From: Actinomycetota bacterium
GTDB lineage: Bacteria; Actinomycetota; Actinomycetes; S36-B12; GCA-2699445
Length of the DNA: 64,000 nucleotides
Assembly: GCA_020438795.1 (NCBI GenBank)
Contig: JAGQTY010000003.1
Coordinates: 39,913-103,912 of the forward strand
Reading direction: 5' to 3'
Part shown: positions 16,383 to 26,062 of the stretch, one piece after another
How the letters are laid out: every line of letters starts with the position of its first letter
Numbering within the stretch: the stretch's first letter is position 1
Position numbers and translations under genes: made by a program
Notes under the pieces: model-generated
Told to the model about the DNA's origin: nothing
The model's database searches: none
What the model saw: only the letters and a program-made list of their open reading frames with translations

Positions 16383-19300
16383 TTGACCGCCGATTCCGCG
16401 CCGATCGAGGCATTCGGACCCAACGAGTGGCTCGTGGACGAACTCTACGAGCAGTACAAGCAGGACAAGCACAAGGTCGACCCGGCCTGGTGGGAGTTCT
16501 TCGCCGACTACCACCCCACCGAGTACCCGGAGTCGCGCGACGAGGCACTCGCCGATCCGGCGCTGCTGACCGATGCGGCGACCGGCGAATCCCGCGCTGC
16601 CCCGACACCCGAGCCACCGCAGCGCGAAGAGCGCCAGGAGACGCTCGAGCCCGCCCCGGCCCCGAGCGCTGCGCCGGTCGCCCCGGCGCACCCGGAGCCG
16701 AGCTCCGAACCCCCCGCCCCCCACCCGACCGAACCGCCACCGCTGTCGCAGCCGAAGGCCAAGCCACCGATGCCCACGCCGGCCACGATGGCGACCCCCA
16801 AGGTCCAGGCGGCCCCGGAGACCGTGCTGGCCCGTGAGGCTGCCACCCTGCGCGGGGCAGCCGCGCGCGTGGTCGCGAACATGGAGTCCTCCCTGTCGAT
16901 CCCGACGGCCACCAGCGTCCGTTCGGTGCCAGCGCGACTCCTGGCCGACAACAGGGTCGTGATCAACAATCACCTCCGCAGGGGACGCGGTGGCAAGGTG
17001 TCATTCACGCATCTCCTGGGCTACGCCATCGTGAAGGCGCTCGCAGAGATGCCGGAGATGAACCGCTCCTTCTCCATGGTCGACGGCAAGCCGACGGTTG
17101 TGACTCCCGCCCACGTCAATTTCGGCCTGGCCATCGACCTCCAGCGCCCCGACGGCTCCCGGCAGCTGCTGGTACCGAGCATCAAAGCCGCCGAAACCAT
17201 GGACTTCGCACACTTCTGGGCGGCTTATGAGGACCTCGTCCGCAAGGCGCGCACAGGCAAGCTGGCGGTGGAGGACTTCGCCGGCACCACCATCACCCTG
17301 ACCAACCCCGGCACCATCGGCACCGTCCACAGCGTTCCGCGGCTGATGGAGGGCCAGGGGGCCATCATCGGAGCCGGAGCGCTGGAGTACCCCGCGGAGT
17401 GGCAGGGCGCCAGTCCTGAGACCATCGCCCGCAATGCCGTCTCGAAGGTGCTGACCCTGACCAGCACGTACGACCACCGGATCATCCAGGGCGCCCAGTC
17501 CGGCGACTTCCTGCGCCGCATCCATGCCTATCTGATCGGTGAGAACGAGTTCTACGACGAGGTGTTCCATTCGCTGCGGATTCCGTATGTACCGATCCGC
17601 TGGTCGCGCGACATCTCCGCCACCCACGACACCGACCTGAACAAGACCGCCCGCGTGCAGCAGGTCATCCACGCCTTCCGGGTCCGCGGTCACCTCATGG
17701 CCGACACCGATCCGCTGGAATACCACCAGCGCACCCACGACGACCTCGAGGTGCTCTCACACTCCCTGACCCTGTGGGATCTCGATCGGGAGTTCGCCAC
17801 CGGCGGCTTCGGCGGTCAGCCCCTGATGTATCTGCGCGACATCCTCGGCGTGCTGCGGGACTCCTACTGCCGCACTGTGGGCATCGAGTACATGCACATC
17901 CAGGACCCCGAGCAACGGGAGTGGATCCAGGACCGCGTGGAGATCCCGCACGAGAGGGTACCCCGCGAGGAGCAACTGCGGATTCTGCGCAAACTCAACG
18001 AAGCCGAGGCCTTCGAGACCTTCCTGCACACCAAGTACGTCGGGCAGAAGCGGTTCTCCCTGGAGGGGAGTGAGTCCGTGATCCCACTGCTGGAGGAGAT
18101 CCTGCAGCGGGCCAGCCGCGACGAACTGCACGAGGTCTGCATCGGGATGCCACACCGGGGCAGGCTCAATGTGCTGGCGAACATCGGCGGCAAGTCGCTT
18201 GGCCAGATATTCCAGGAGTTCGAGGGCAACTACGGTCTCGGATCGGTGCAGGGCTCGGGGGACGTCAAGTACCACCTCGGCACTTCGGGCACCTACACCT
18301 CCAGTGAAGGCCCCGACGTCGACGTCTACCTCGCCGCGAACCCGAGCCACCTCGAGGCCGTGGACCCCGTCCTCGAGGGAATCGTGCGGGCCAAGCAGGA
18401 TCTGCTCCCGCGCGAGGAGCGGTTCAAGGTGCTGCCGATCCTGATGCATGGCGATGCAGCATTCGCCGGTCAGGGGGTCGTGGCCGAGACCCTGAACCTG
18501 TCCCAGCTGCAGGGCTACCGCACCGGGGGCACGATCCACATCATCGTGAACAATCAGGTGGGCTTCACCACCTCACCGCAGTACGGCCGCTCGAGCGTGT
18601 ACTCCACGGATGTGGCACGCATGGTGCAGGCACCCATCTTCCACGTGAACGGCGATGATCCCGAAGCGGTGGTGCACGTCGCGCGACTCGCCTTCGACTT
18701 CCGGGAGCGGTTCGAGAAGGACGTCGTCATCGATATGGTGTGCTACCGGCGCCGAGGCCACAACGAGGCCGACGACCCGTCGCTGACCCAGCCGCTGATG
18801 TACGCGATCATCGACCAGAAGCGTTCAGTGCGCAAGAACTACACCGAGCAGCTCATCGGCCGCGGTGACATCACGGTTGAGGAGGCCGAGGGTGTGCTGC
18901 GGCACTTCCAGGAACAGCTCGAGAAGGTGTTCCTCGAGACCCGCAATGCACTCGGTGGGGAGTCCTTCACCCCGACCAGCGCCACTGTCGAGCGCGAGGG
19001 CACCCAGCACCTCAAGCGGCAGCGGCCCGCAGCCGACATCGACACCGCCATCACCCCCGAACAGGTGCAGTGTGTGGTCGAGGCGCAGCGCACCTTCCCC
19101 GATGGCTTCTCGGTGCACCCACGGCTCAACACGCAGCTGAAGCGCCGGATCCAGATGGTGGAGGACGACCAGATCGACTGGGGCATGGGCGAGGCGCTGG
19201 CGCTCGGCTCGCTGCTGCAGGAGGGCCGCTGGATCCGGCTGTCGGGCCAGGACTCGCGTCGCGGCACCTTCGGACACCGCCATGGCGTCATCGTGGACCG

Positions 19301-20189
19301 GGAGACCGGGTGGCAGTACAAGCCCCTCAAGCACTGCTACGGCGAGGGCGCCCACATGTTCATCTATGACAGCTTGCTGAGCGAGTTCGCCGCGATGGGC
19401 TTCGAGTACGGCTATTCGGTGCAGCGCCCCGACGCACTCGTGATGTGGGAAGCGCAGTTCGGAGACTTCGCCAACGGGGCGCAGACCATCGTGGACGAGT
19501 TCATCTCCACCGGTGAGCAGAAGTGGGGGCAGCGTTCCTCACTCACACTGCTGTTGCCCCACGGCTTGGAGGGGCAGGGCCCGGATCACTCGTCGGCGCG
19601 GATCGAACGCTACCTGCAGCTGTGTGCCGAGGACAACATGACGATCGCGATCCCCAGCACTCCGGCCTCCTACTTCCACCTGCTGCGCTGGCAGGTGCTC
19701 TCACCGCTGACCCGGCCACTGATCGTCTTCACCCCGAAGTCGCTGCTGCGGGCCAAGGCCGCCACCTCGGCAGTCTCGGACTTCACGACCGGCACGTTCC
19801 GGGCCGTCATCGATGACGAGTCGGTGACACCGGAGGGGGTCAGGAAGGTCATCCTGTGTTCCGGCAAGATCTACTACGAACTGCTCGCGGCTCGTGAGGA
19901 GCGCGGCATCACCGACACCGCCCTGGTCCGCGTCGAGCGGCCATACCCGGTGCCCGTACAGTCGCTGCCACGGATCGCCAAGAAGTACAGCAATGCCCGG
20001 TTCCTGTGGGTGCAGGAGGAGGCGGCCAACCAGGGCGCCTGGAACTTCGTGTCGATGAACTTCCCCCAGTGGACGAACAACACCATCGAGGGCATCACCA
20101 GGCCCCTGTCGGCCTCACCGGCCGCAGGCAGCCACTCCCGGCACGACCGGGAACAGAAGGCGCTCATCGACGCGGCATTCCGCGACTGA
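16383..20189 (+). CDS. kgd: Multifunctional 2-oxoglutarate metabolism enzyme (E1/E2 fusion, SucA/Kgd type)
   Basis: 1268 residues from a TTG start behind GAGGGGGCAG. The first 40 residues (FGPNEWLVDELYEQYKQD) are the E1 N-terminal segment. A Pro/Ala/Glu-rich linker follows to about residue 140, then the E2 succinyltransferase catalytic domain with STYDHRIIQGAQSGDF (about residues 361-376). The E1 dehydrogenase runs from about residue 380, with GDAAFAGQGVVAET and IIVNNQVGFTT for thiamine diphosphate. This domain order is specific to Actinobacteria, where the enzyme decarboxylates 2-oxoglutarate and also makes 2-hydroxy-3-oxoadipate. The lipoyl domain must come from another protein. Confidence 0.96.
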   Translation: MTADSAPIEAFGPNEWLVDELYEQYKQDKHKVDPAWWEFFADYHPTEYPESRDEALADPALLTDAATGESRAAPTPEPPQREERQETLEPAPAPSAAPVAPAHPEPSSEPPAPHPTEPPPLSQPKAKPPMPTPATMATPKVQAAPETVLAREAATLRGAAARVVANMESSLSIPTATSVRSVPARLLADNRVVINNHLRRGRGGKVSFTHLLGYAIVKALAEMPEMNRSFSMVDGKPTVVTPAHVNFGLAIDLQRPDGSRQLLVPSIKAAETMDFAHFWAAYEDLVRKARTGKLAVEDFAGTTITLTNPGTIGTVHSVPRLMEGQGAIIGAGALEYPAEWQGASPETIARNAVSKVLTLTSTYDHRIIQGAQSGDFLRRIHAYLIGENEFYDEVFHSLRIPYVPIRWSRDISATHDTDLNKTARVQQVIHAFRVRGHLMADTDPLEYHQRTHDDLEVLSHSLTLWDLDREFATGGFGGQPLMYLRDILGVLRDSYCRTVGIEYMHIQDPEQREWIQDRVEIPHERVPREEQLRILRKLNEAEAFETFLHTKYVGQKRFSLEGSESVIPLLEEILQRASRDELHEVCIGMPHRGRLNVLANIGGKSLGQIFQEFEGNYGLGSVQGSGDVKYHLGTSGTYTSSEGPDVDVYLAANPSHLEAVDPVLEGIVRAKQDLLPREERFKVLPILMHGDAAFAGQGVVAETLNLSQLQGYRTGGTIHIIVNNQVGFTTSPQYGRSSVYSTDVARMVQAPIFHVNGDDPEAVVHVARLAFDFRERFEKDVVIDMVCYRRRGHNEADDPSLTQPLMYAIIDQKRSVRKNYTEQLIGRGDITVEEAEGVLRHFQEQLEKVFLETRNALGGESFTPTSATVEREGTQHLKRQRPAADIDTAITPEQVQCVVEAQRTFPDGFSVHPRLNTQLKRRIQMVEDDQIDWGMGEALALGSLLQEGRWIRLSGQDSRRGTFGHRHGVIVDRETGWQYKPLKHCYGEGAHMFIYDSLLSEFAAMGFEYGYSVQRPDALVMWEAQFGDFANGAQTIVDEFISTGEQKWGQRSSLTLLLPHGLEGQGPDHSSARIERYLQLCAEDNMTIAIPSTPASYFHLLRWQVLSPLTRPLIVFTPKSLLRAKAATSAVSDFTTGTFRAVIDDESVTPEGVRKVILCSGKIYYELLAAREERGITDTALVRVERPYPVPVQSLPRIAKKYSNARFLWVQEEAANQGAWNFVSMNFPQWTNNTIEGITRPLSASPAAGSHSRHDREQKALIDAAFRD

Positions 20190-20253
20190 CGGGCGCAGCA
20201 ACTGAGCAGAGCGGCGCTGAGCCGTCTCAGCGACAAGGAGAGCGGGACCGTGC

Positions 20254-20421
20254 ATGTATGAAGCCGATGCCGGCATCGAGGAGTTGCTCAAGCGGGCCGG
20301 GGACGAGACTGTCGACATCAACTGGCTCGCCGACCAGATGCGCATCTTCGTGGATCTGCACCCGCAGTGGGAGGAAGCCATCGGCCGCTTCGCCGTGCAG
20401 CTTGCCAGGGAAGACGATTAG
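20254..20421 (+). CDS. DUF6104-family small protein
   Basis: 55 residues, MYEADAGIEELLKRAGDET then VDINWLADQMRIFVDL and an acidic LAREDD end. This matches my memory of a conserved short actinobacterial protein (DUF6104) found directly after the oxoglutarate dehydrogenase gene. The GIEEL start and the WLAEQLRxFVDLxP pattern are preserved. Upstream AAGGAGAGCGG gives a ribosome binding site. Function is unknown; it is probably cotranscribed with kgd, 64 bases away. The convergent phosphate transporter gene ends four bases later. Confidence 0.75.
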   Translation: MYEADAGIEELLKRAGDETVDINWLADQMRIFVDLHPQWEEAIGRFAVQLAREDD

Positions 20422-20425
20422 CTGG

Positions 20426-21442
20426 CTACAGCCCGAACACAAGCTTGAAGATCAGCATGATGATCGCAGCCACCAGCGCCGCCGCGGGCAGGGTCAGCAC
20501 CCACGCGTACCCGATGTTCACGGCGACCTGCCAGCGCACCCGGTTCTTGCCGCGTTCCAGGTTGGCGCCCACCACGCTGCCTGTCATCACCTGCGTGGTT
20601 GAGACCGGCGCCTCCCAGCCCAGCGCGGTCGCGTAGAGCAGGCCGGAGGAGACCGATTCGGCCGAGAAACCCCTGGCGGGGTTCGGCTCGCCGATCTTGG
20701 TTCCGAGGGTCTTGATGATCTTCTTGCCACCGGCGGCAGTGCCGGCGCTGATCGCTCCGGCGGCGAGGATCACGACCCAGATGGGCATCTCATCGCCGTC
20801 GCTGAGATACCCCATGGAGACCAGCACCAGGAAGATCACACCCATGGTCTTCTGGGCGTCCTGCATACCGTGGCCCATCGAGAGTGCAGCTGCGGACACC
20901 TTCTCCGCGTGCCGGAACCCCTTGCCCGTGCGCTGTGGATTCCTGTTGCGGAAGATGTAGACGAACAGCCGCATCAGCAGATAGGCGAGAATGAGCCCTG
21001 CGATGGGTGAGGACACCATCGGAATGATGACCTTCTCCCAGATCGTCCCCCACATCACACCGGTGCCGGCCACGATCGCTGCACCGGCCACCGCGCCGAT
21101 CAGGGCGTGGGTGGAACTGCTCGGGATCCCGAACTTCCAGGTGATCAGGTTCCAGCAGATGGCGCCGATCACGGCAGCCGTCACCAGTGCCAGGCCCGAA
21201 TACCCCTCTCCCGGGTCGGTCACCGACTGGACGGTCTTGGCGACACCGCTGCCGGCCCACCAGCCGATGAACGCACCGATGAGGTTGAAGGTGGCCGAGA
21301 CCGCAAGCGCCACTCCGGGGGAAAGGGCCTTGTTGCCGACCGCCGGACCGATCGCGTTCGCGGCGTCGTGGAAGCCGTTGGTGAAGTCGAAGAAGACCGC
21401 GATCAGGACGAAGACGATCGTGAAGAAGAGCGCCCAGTCCAT
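20426..21442 (-). CDS. PiT-family inorganic phosphate transporter
   Basis: 338 residues with about ten transmembrane helices. The N-terminal FFDFTNGFHDAANAIGPAVG contains the PiT signature GFHDAANA. The second repeat has GWEAPVSTTQVMTGSVVGANL, matching the inverted-repeat half of the family. It imports phosphate (as metal-phosphate) with protons or sodium. The gene follows the DUF47/PhoU-like gene with a single base between them, the usual pairing for low-affinity uptake and its regulator. Confidence 0.93.
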   Translation of the reverse strand: MDWALFFTIVFVLIAVFFDFTNGFHDAANAIGPAVGNKALSPGVALAVSATFNLIGAFIGWWAGSGVAKTVQSVTDPGEGYSGLALVTAAVIGAICWNLITWKFGIPSSSTHALIGAVAGAAIVAGTGVMWGTIWEKVIIPMVSSPIAGLILAYLLMRLFVYIFRNRNPQRTGKGFRHAEKVSAAALSMGHGMQDAQKTMGVIFLVLVSMGYLSDGDEMPIWVVILAAGAISAGTAAGGKKIIKTLGTKIGEPNPARGFSAESVSSGLLYATALGWEAPVSTTQVMTGSVVGANLERGKNRVRWQVAVNIGYAWVLTLPAAALVAAIIMLIFKLVFGL

Positions 21443-21443
21443 C

Positions 21444-22052
21444 TCAGGTCTCTTTGATCGCCATCACACCGACAGAACGGATGAATCGTTCCAGTGCTGT
21501 GGAACAGGACTCCACAGCGTCGGCAAGCACTTTGATCTTCATGACGTCGATGGCATCCGCGTCGTTCAGCATCCGCACCAGCAGATCCCGGTACAGGGTG
21601 TCCATCTCGTTCTCCAGCAGGGAGACCTCGACGAGCAGCTTCTCGAACTTCTTCGGCTTCTTGATGGCTGCGACCGCCTGTGGGGCGTACTGCGACATCT
21701 GGTTGAGCTTGTTCGCATTCTCAACAAGCTCCTCCGGCAGCGCCCCGTTCCAGTGGAAGCCGACCAGGAGTGCGGACGCATGGTCGAGCTGGTCGATGAT
21801 GTCGTCGATCGCCTCGACCGTCTGGTAGATGTCCTCGCGGTCGAAGGGGGTGATGAACGAGGACGCGATCTTGCGGACCACCTCCACATACCGGACGTCA
21901 CCGGCCTCCTCGAGCTTCTTCATCTCCGCATCGAGCTCGGGCCGCTCATCGACGGGCGCGGACAGTATCCGGTGAAAGAGTTCCGTGACCTCTGGCAGGC
22001 CTTCAGCAGCCTGGGCCAGCAGATCCTCGAGCTTGGCCTTCTTCTTCGCCAC
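21444..22052 (-). CDS. DUF47 (PhoU-like) phosphate transport regulator
   Basis: 202 residues, all helical. The N-terminus is MAKKKAKLEDLLAQAAEGLP, and the conserved FITPFDREDIYQTVEAIDDIIDQLDHA segment (about residues 68-94) is the hallmark of DUF47 proteins. It contains the acidic residues that bind metal in PhoU folds. These proteins pair with PiT transporters and modulate their activity. It is the first gene of the two-gene unit. A GTTAACG-type repeat at 22109-22130 may place the unit under PhoP control. Confidence 0.88.
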   Translation of the reverse strand: MAKKKAKLEDLLAQAAEGLPEVTELFHRILSAPVDERPELDAEMKKLEEAGDVRYVEVVRKIASSFITPFDREDIYQTVEAIDDIIDQLDHASALLVGFHWNGALPEELVENANKLNQMSQYAPQAVAAIKKPKKFEKLLVEVSLLENEMDTLYRDLLVRMLNDADAIDVMKIKVLADAVESCSTALERFIRSVGVMAIKET

Positions 22053-22108
22053 ACTGCCTCCGAACCGTGAATGCCTCGTCAGCGTAGCGACGCAGGGGGC
22101 GCCAAGAC

Positions 22109-22130
22109 CCGCTATTCACTTGGCGTTAAC
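22109..22130 (-). promoter_or_regulatory. Weak PHO-box-like direct repeat before the DUF47-pit unit
   Basis: Read on the minus strand, GTTAACGCCAA is followed directly by GTGAATAGCGG, two 11-base units. Actinobacterial PhoP sites are 11-base direct repeats starting GTTCACC. The first unit fits five of seven core positions and the second only loosely. It lies about 60 bases before the DUF47 start. Compare the much better repeat at 44006-44038. Confidence 0.3.
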
Positions 22131-22229
22131 CTCCAAAGGAGTAAGGCCGGACGGCGGGATGAGCAGAACGGCTCAGCGCTGCGGCACCGGGCCTCAGAGC
22201 ACCGACGAACCCTACCCCCGCCGGTACCT

Positions 22230-23192
22230 TCAGCGCGTCAGCACGATCTTGCCGAAGATGTTGCCCTCAGCCATCGCCGCCAGTCCCTCCCGCGCCTGGC
22301 TCATGGGCAGTTCGCGGTCGATCAGTGGCCTGATGCCGGTGACCTCGCACAGGGAGAGCAGCCGCTGCAGTTCCTGCTTGGTTCCCATCGTCGAGCCGAG
22401 CACGGCGAGCTCCTTGAAGAAGATGCGCGCGAGCTCCGCAGGGGGGTTCGGCCCCGAGGTGGCTCCGGAGATCACGATCCGCCCGCCCGGCCGCAACGAC
22501 TTGACCGAGTGTTCCCACGTCGCCGCCCCCACGGTCTCCAGCACCGCGTCGACCCGGTGTGGTAGCCGGGCACCAGACTCGAAGGCCTCGTGAGCACCGA
22601 GTGTCAGCGCGGCGTCCCGCTTGTCCGCGCTCCGTGAGGTCACCCACACGCGCAGCCCCATCGTACGGGCGAGCACGATCGCGGCAGTCGTGACTCCGCC
22701 CCCGGCGCCCTGGATCAGGACAGTGTCACCGGGCTGCGTGCCCGACTTGGCCACGAGCATCCGGTAGGCCGTCAGCCACGCCGTTGGCAGACAGGCCGCC
22801 TCACTGAACGTGAGCGCGGCCGGCTTGGAGAGCACATTGCGCCGGGGCACGATCACGCGGTCGGCGAACGTCCCCTGGTAGACCTCGGACAACAGGCTAC
22901 GGTGCGGATCCTCGATCTCGCTGTCGACCCCGCTGGGGGCGATGACCGAGTGGAGCACCACCTCGTTGCCGTGCTCGTCGATGCCGGCAGCATCACAACC
23001 CAGTGTCATGGGAAGACGGTTCTCCGTGATGCCCACGCCGCGCAGTGTCCACAGGTCATGGTGGTTGAGACTGGCAGCCCTGACCTCGATGGTCGTCCAG
23101 CCCTCACCCGCCTGCGGCTCGGGCAGCTCTCCCACAACCAGCCCGGAGAGCGGGTCGGTCGGGCTGAACGAATCGGCATAGACGGCGAACAC
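22230..23192 (-). CDS. Zinc-type/quinone-oxidoreductase-like MDR dehydrogenase
   Basis: 320 residues. The medium-chain dehydrogenase fold shows the N-terminal catalytic barrel with LNHHDLWTLRGVG, LPMTLGCDAAGI and the Rossmann segment GDTVLIQGAGGGVTTAAIVLAR (about residues 155-176). The structural zinc cysteine cluster is absent, so it is nearer to zinc-free quinone reductases. GTG at 23192 was chosen because TGGAGGG precedes it at ideal spacing; an earlier frame opening at 23234 lacks one. Substrate unknown. Confidence 0.8.
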   Translation of the reverse strand: MFAVYADSFSPTDPLSGLVVGELPEPQAGEGWTTIEVRAASLNHHDLWTLRGVGITENRLPMTLGCDAAGIDEHGNEVVLHSVIAPSGVDSEIEDPHRSLLSEVYQGTFADRVIVPRRNVLSKPAALTFSEAACLPTAWLTAYRMLVAKSGTQPGDTVLIQGAGGGVTTAAIVLARTMGLRVWVTSRSADKRDAALTLGAHEAFESGARLPHRVDAVLETVGAATWEHSVKSLRPGGRIVISGATSGPNPPAELARIFFKELAVLGSTMGTKQELQRLLSLCEVTGIRPLIDRELPMSQAREGLAAMAEGNIFGKIVLTR

Positions 23193-23274
23193 GAACCCTC
23201 CAGTGCAGGTAGATGTCGCCAGTCTATGAGGCAAGCCGGAACCGGGTGGGACCGGTACCGTGCGCCGGTCCTGC

Positions 23275-24465
23275 TCAGGGCAGCCGGGTCACGCGATCGA
23301 AACGGGCGGCGGCAGCGACGCGGTCGGCGACTTCGACCGCGACTCGAGGGTTGAATGGGCTGGGCACGATGAAGTCGAGGGCGAGATCCTCGCCCACCGA
23401 ACCGGCGATCGCCTCAGCAGCGGCCACCTTCATGCGTGGAGTGATCGTGGTCGCTCCCGAGTCCAGAGCACCGCGGAAGATCCCGGGGAAGGCAAGCACG
23501 TTGTTGATCTGGTTGGGAAAGTCACTGCGACCGGTCGCCACCACTCGAGCGTACTTCGAGGCGATGTCAGGATGAACCTCAGGTGTGGGGTTGGCCAGGG
23601 CGAACACGATCGACTCCGGCGCCATCGAAGCGATCCACTCCTCCTGTGCAGTGCCGGCGCTCACTCCGATGAAGACATCGGCGCCACGCATCGCCTCGGC
23701 GATGGATCCGGAGATGCCGGCCCGGTTGGTCCGCTCGGCCAGTCCTCGCTTCACCTGTGTCAGGTCCGTGCGATCGGGGTGGATGAGCCCTTTGGAGTCA
23801 GCGACAGCGATGTCCCCGACACCTGCGTCCAGCAGCATGTCGGTCACAGCCACACCAGCGGCACCGGCACCGGAGACGACGACCCGCAGATCGGCGAGCG
23901 TCCGCTCGGTCACCTGAGCAGCGTTCATGAGGGCAGCGGTGACCACGATCGCGGTTCCGTGCTGATCGTCGTGGAACACCGGGATGTCGAGTGCCTCCTG
24001 CAGCCGTGCCTCGATCTCGAAGCATCGCGGCGCCGAGATGTCCTCCAGATTGATACCGCCGAAGCCCGGCGCGATGCGGATGGCGGTCTCCACCACCTCA
24101 TCAGGATCGGTGCAGGACAGCGCGATCGGTACCGCGTCGACGTTGGCGAACTCCTTGAAGAGCAGCGCCTTTCCCTCCATCACGGGCAACGACGCCGCTG
24201 GTCCGATGTCACCCAGCCCCAGGACGGCGGTACCGTCGGTCAGCACCAGGACGGTGTTCGACTTCCAGGTGTACTCGTGGACCAGTTCCGGATCGTCGGC
24301 GATCGCCTGGGCCACCCGGCCGACTCCCGGCGTGTAGGCCAGTGAGAGCCCGTCCTCATCGCGAATCCGCACAGTGGGGCGCACCTCGATCTTGCCCCCG
24401 TGGTGGAGCGGGAATGCGGGGTCGAGGTGGCGGTCCGGGCTGCTTCCGGACAATCGTTCTCCCAT
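23275..24465 (-). CDS. Malic enzyme (NAD(P)-dependent, short bacterial form)
   Basis: 396 residues, the length of bacterial single-domain malic enzymes without the phosphotransacetylase tail. LSLAYTPGVGRV holds the catalytic tyrosine, TDGTAVLGLGDIGPAASLPVMEGKA the substrate lysine, and FHDDQHGTAIVV the divalent metal aspartates. The Rossmann domain begins LRVVVSGAGAAGVAVT. The enzyme converts malate to pyruvate, CO2 and NAD(P)H. The start at MGERLSG follows GAGGAGACCGA. It sits alone between the oxidoreductase and a divergent solute-binding gene. Confidence 0.93.
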   Translation of the reverse strand: MGERLSGSSPDRHLDPAFPLHHGGKIEVRPTVRIRDEDGLSLAYTPGVGRVAQAIADDPELVHEYTWKSNTVLVLTDGTAVLGLGDIGPAASLPVMEGKALLFKEFANVDAVPIALSCTDPDEVVETAIRIAPGFGGINLEDISAPRCFEIEARLQEALDIPVFHDDQHGTAIVVTAALMNAAQVTERTLADLRVVVSGAGAAGVAVTDMLLDAGVGDIAVADSKGLIHPDRTDLTQVKRGLAERTNRAGISGSIAEAMRGADVFIGVSAGTAQEEWIASMAPESIVFALANPTPEVHPDIASKYARVVATGRSDFPNQINNVLAFPGIFRGALDSGATTITPRMKVAAAEAIAGSVGEDLALDFIVPSPFNPRVAVEVADRVAAAARFDRVTRLP

Positions 24466-24742
24466 TCGGTCTCCTCGAACTGGGCTGCTTCTCACAGAAC
24501 CGGCCAACGCGAGCAGTGGGTCGCTCGCACCTCCGACCGCGGACGTCGGGGGGTGGACCGGTTGGTACGCACAGGGCTACCTGGCCGTGCAGCCGATCCA
24601 GCCCGGCTCGAGTCATTCCGGCGGCGCGCCGTCACCACGCCGTCACGGACCGGAGCCGATTGGCAGGCGCCTCCCACAGTCAGCCCCTTGGGCCGGCTGG
24701 GGCGGGCCTCACGGTGGCCTGTCCCAGGATATTCTCCCACAT

Positions 24743-25654
24743 ATGAGAGTCGCGGATGGCCGCCGGTCACCAGGAGTGATCGCTGCGGTCACTCTGGTCA
24801 TGGCCCTGCTGCTGGGCTCCTGTACCACCGAGGACGGGGAACCGACCCCCACAGCACCCACCGTACCGCCCGCACCGACCAAGGTCGACGCGCTTGCTTC
24901 GCTGGTTCCGGAGTCGATCCGGGACTCAGGCGTGCTCACGATCGGAACCGACCCCTCCTATCCCCCGATGGAGTACACCACCGGCAACGGCGACGAAGTC
25001 GCCGGCGTGGACATCGACCTGGCCTCCGGGATCGCTGCGGTCCTCGGCCTCGAACCGCAGTTCCGGCTCGACGCCTATTCCGCTCTCACCACCGGCGTGC
25101 GGGCGGGCCGCTACGACATGGGTATCGCGTCACTGACCATCACGCCGAAGACCCGTCTTCGCAGCAACGCGGTTCTCTACTTCCGTTCCGGCAGCCAGCT
25201 CGTGCGGGGCGTCGCTCATGAGGGTCTGACTCCACAGTCGATGTGCGGATACGCCATTGCAGCAATCGAGGGCTCCATCCAGGTCCAGCAACTGACCGAC
25301 GCCGATCAGGACTGCCGCGACGAAGGCAGGGAGCCCATCGACATCGTCGCGCTCTCCACGCAGGACGAGGTCACCAACTCCGTGGTCGTGTCCGACACCG
25401 CGGGCATGCTGTCCGACAGGCCCGTGGCCGAGTACGCCGTGAGCCGCAACGCCGCAACCCTGCAACTGTCCGGACGCACCTTCGACCTGGCCCCGCTGGG
25501 GATTCTTGTCAGCAGCGATTTCCCGAAGCTCACCCGAGCGATCAAGGGCGCCGTCCAGACATTGATGGACACCGGCTACTACGATGCAGTCCTTCGGGCA
25601 TGGTCCACGCAGAGTGGCGCCATCGACCGGGCGAAGATCGTGTGGGCGGACTGA
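24743..25654 (+). CDS. Extracellular solute-binding lipoprotein, family 3 (polar amino acid type)
   Basis: 303 residues. A signal peptide with lipobox ending LLGSC at about residue 30 is followed by a Thr/Pro linker. The mature domain begins DSGVLTIGTDPSYPPMEYTT and continues GVDIDLASGIAAVLGLEP and GRYDMGIASLTITPKTR, all family 3 landmarks. The substrate is probably an amino acid or opine, but no permease or ATPase gene is adjacent, so this is an orphan binding protein. No ribosome binding site; TATTCT at 24730-24735 lies seven bases before ATG, suggesting leaderless translation. Confidence 0.85.
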   Translation: MRVADGRRSPGVIAAVTLVMALLLGSCTTEDGEPTPTAPTVPPAPTKVDALASLVPESIRDSGVLTIGTDPSYPPMEYTTGNGDEVAGVDIDLASGIAAVLGLEPQFRLDAYSALTTGVRAGRYDMGIASLTITPKTRLRSNAVLYFRSGSQLVRGVAHEGLTPQSMCGYAIAAIEGSIQVQQLTDADQDCRDEGREPIDIVALSTQDEVTNSVVVSDTAGMLSDRPVAEYAVSRNAATLQLSGRTFDLAPLGILVSSDFPKLTRAIKGAVQTLMDTGYYDAVLRAWSTQSGAIDRAKIVWAD

Positions 25655-25677
25655 TCTGCGCGGCCCGCTCGATCGTT

Positions 25678-26013
25678 TCAGCGTCGACGTCCGTAGCGGA
25701 ACAGCACCCTGCCGAGCAGAGCCTTGCGGGCGACCGGACCGAAGTGCCGGGAGTCGGTGCTGAACTGCGGGTTGTCCCCTCGGACGTCAACCGAGTCGGG
25801 CCCGACGGCGTGGATACGCTTGATCAGGATCCGGTCGGGAGCGCGGGGGTCGCGCACTGCCACCACCTGACCCACTCGGACCCGGAACCGGGTCAGCAGC
25901 AGCAGCCAGTCCCCGTCCTGATGGGTGGGCTCCATGGACCTGCCGGTCACTTCAACCCGCGCGAGCAGAAGTTTCTCGTAGCGATTGCTCGGGGTCTCTC
26001 GCAGAGTCATCAC
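25678..26013 (-). CDS. sodX: Nickel superoxide dismutase maturation protease (S26 family)
   Basis: 111 residues. The signal-peptidase-like fold shows the serine in VTGRSMEPTHQDGDWLLL (SMEP motif, about residue 26) and the lysine in RILIKRIHAVGPD (about residue 65). The closing GDNPQFSTDSRHFGPV box is also present. It lies head to head with sodN, 49 bases apart, as in Streptomyces and cyanobacteria. There this protease removes the leader of pre-SodN so that the new N-terminal histidine can bind nickel. No membrane anchor is obvious. Confidence 0.9.
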   Translation of the reverse strand: MMTLRETPSNRYEKLLLARVEVTGRSMEPTHQDGDWLLLLTRFRVRVGQVVAVRDPRAPDRILIKRIHAVGPDSVDVRGDNPQFSTDSRHFGPVARKALLGRVLFRYGRRR

Positions 26014-26062
26014 GTATCAGAGTAAGGTCGGGAGCAAATCGAAACTACTGGAAGGTGAACCG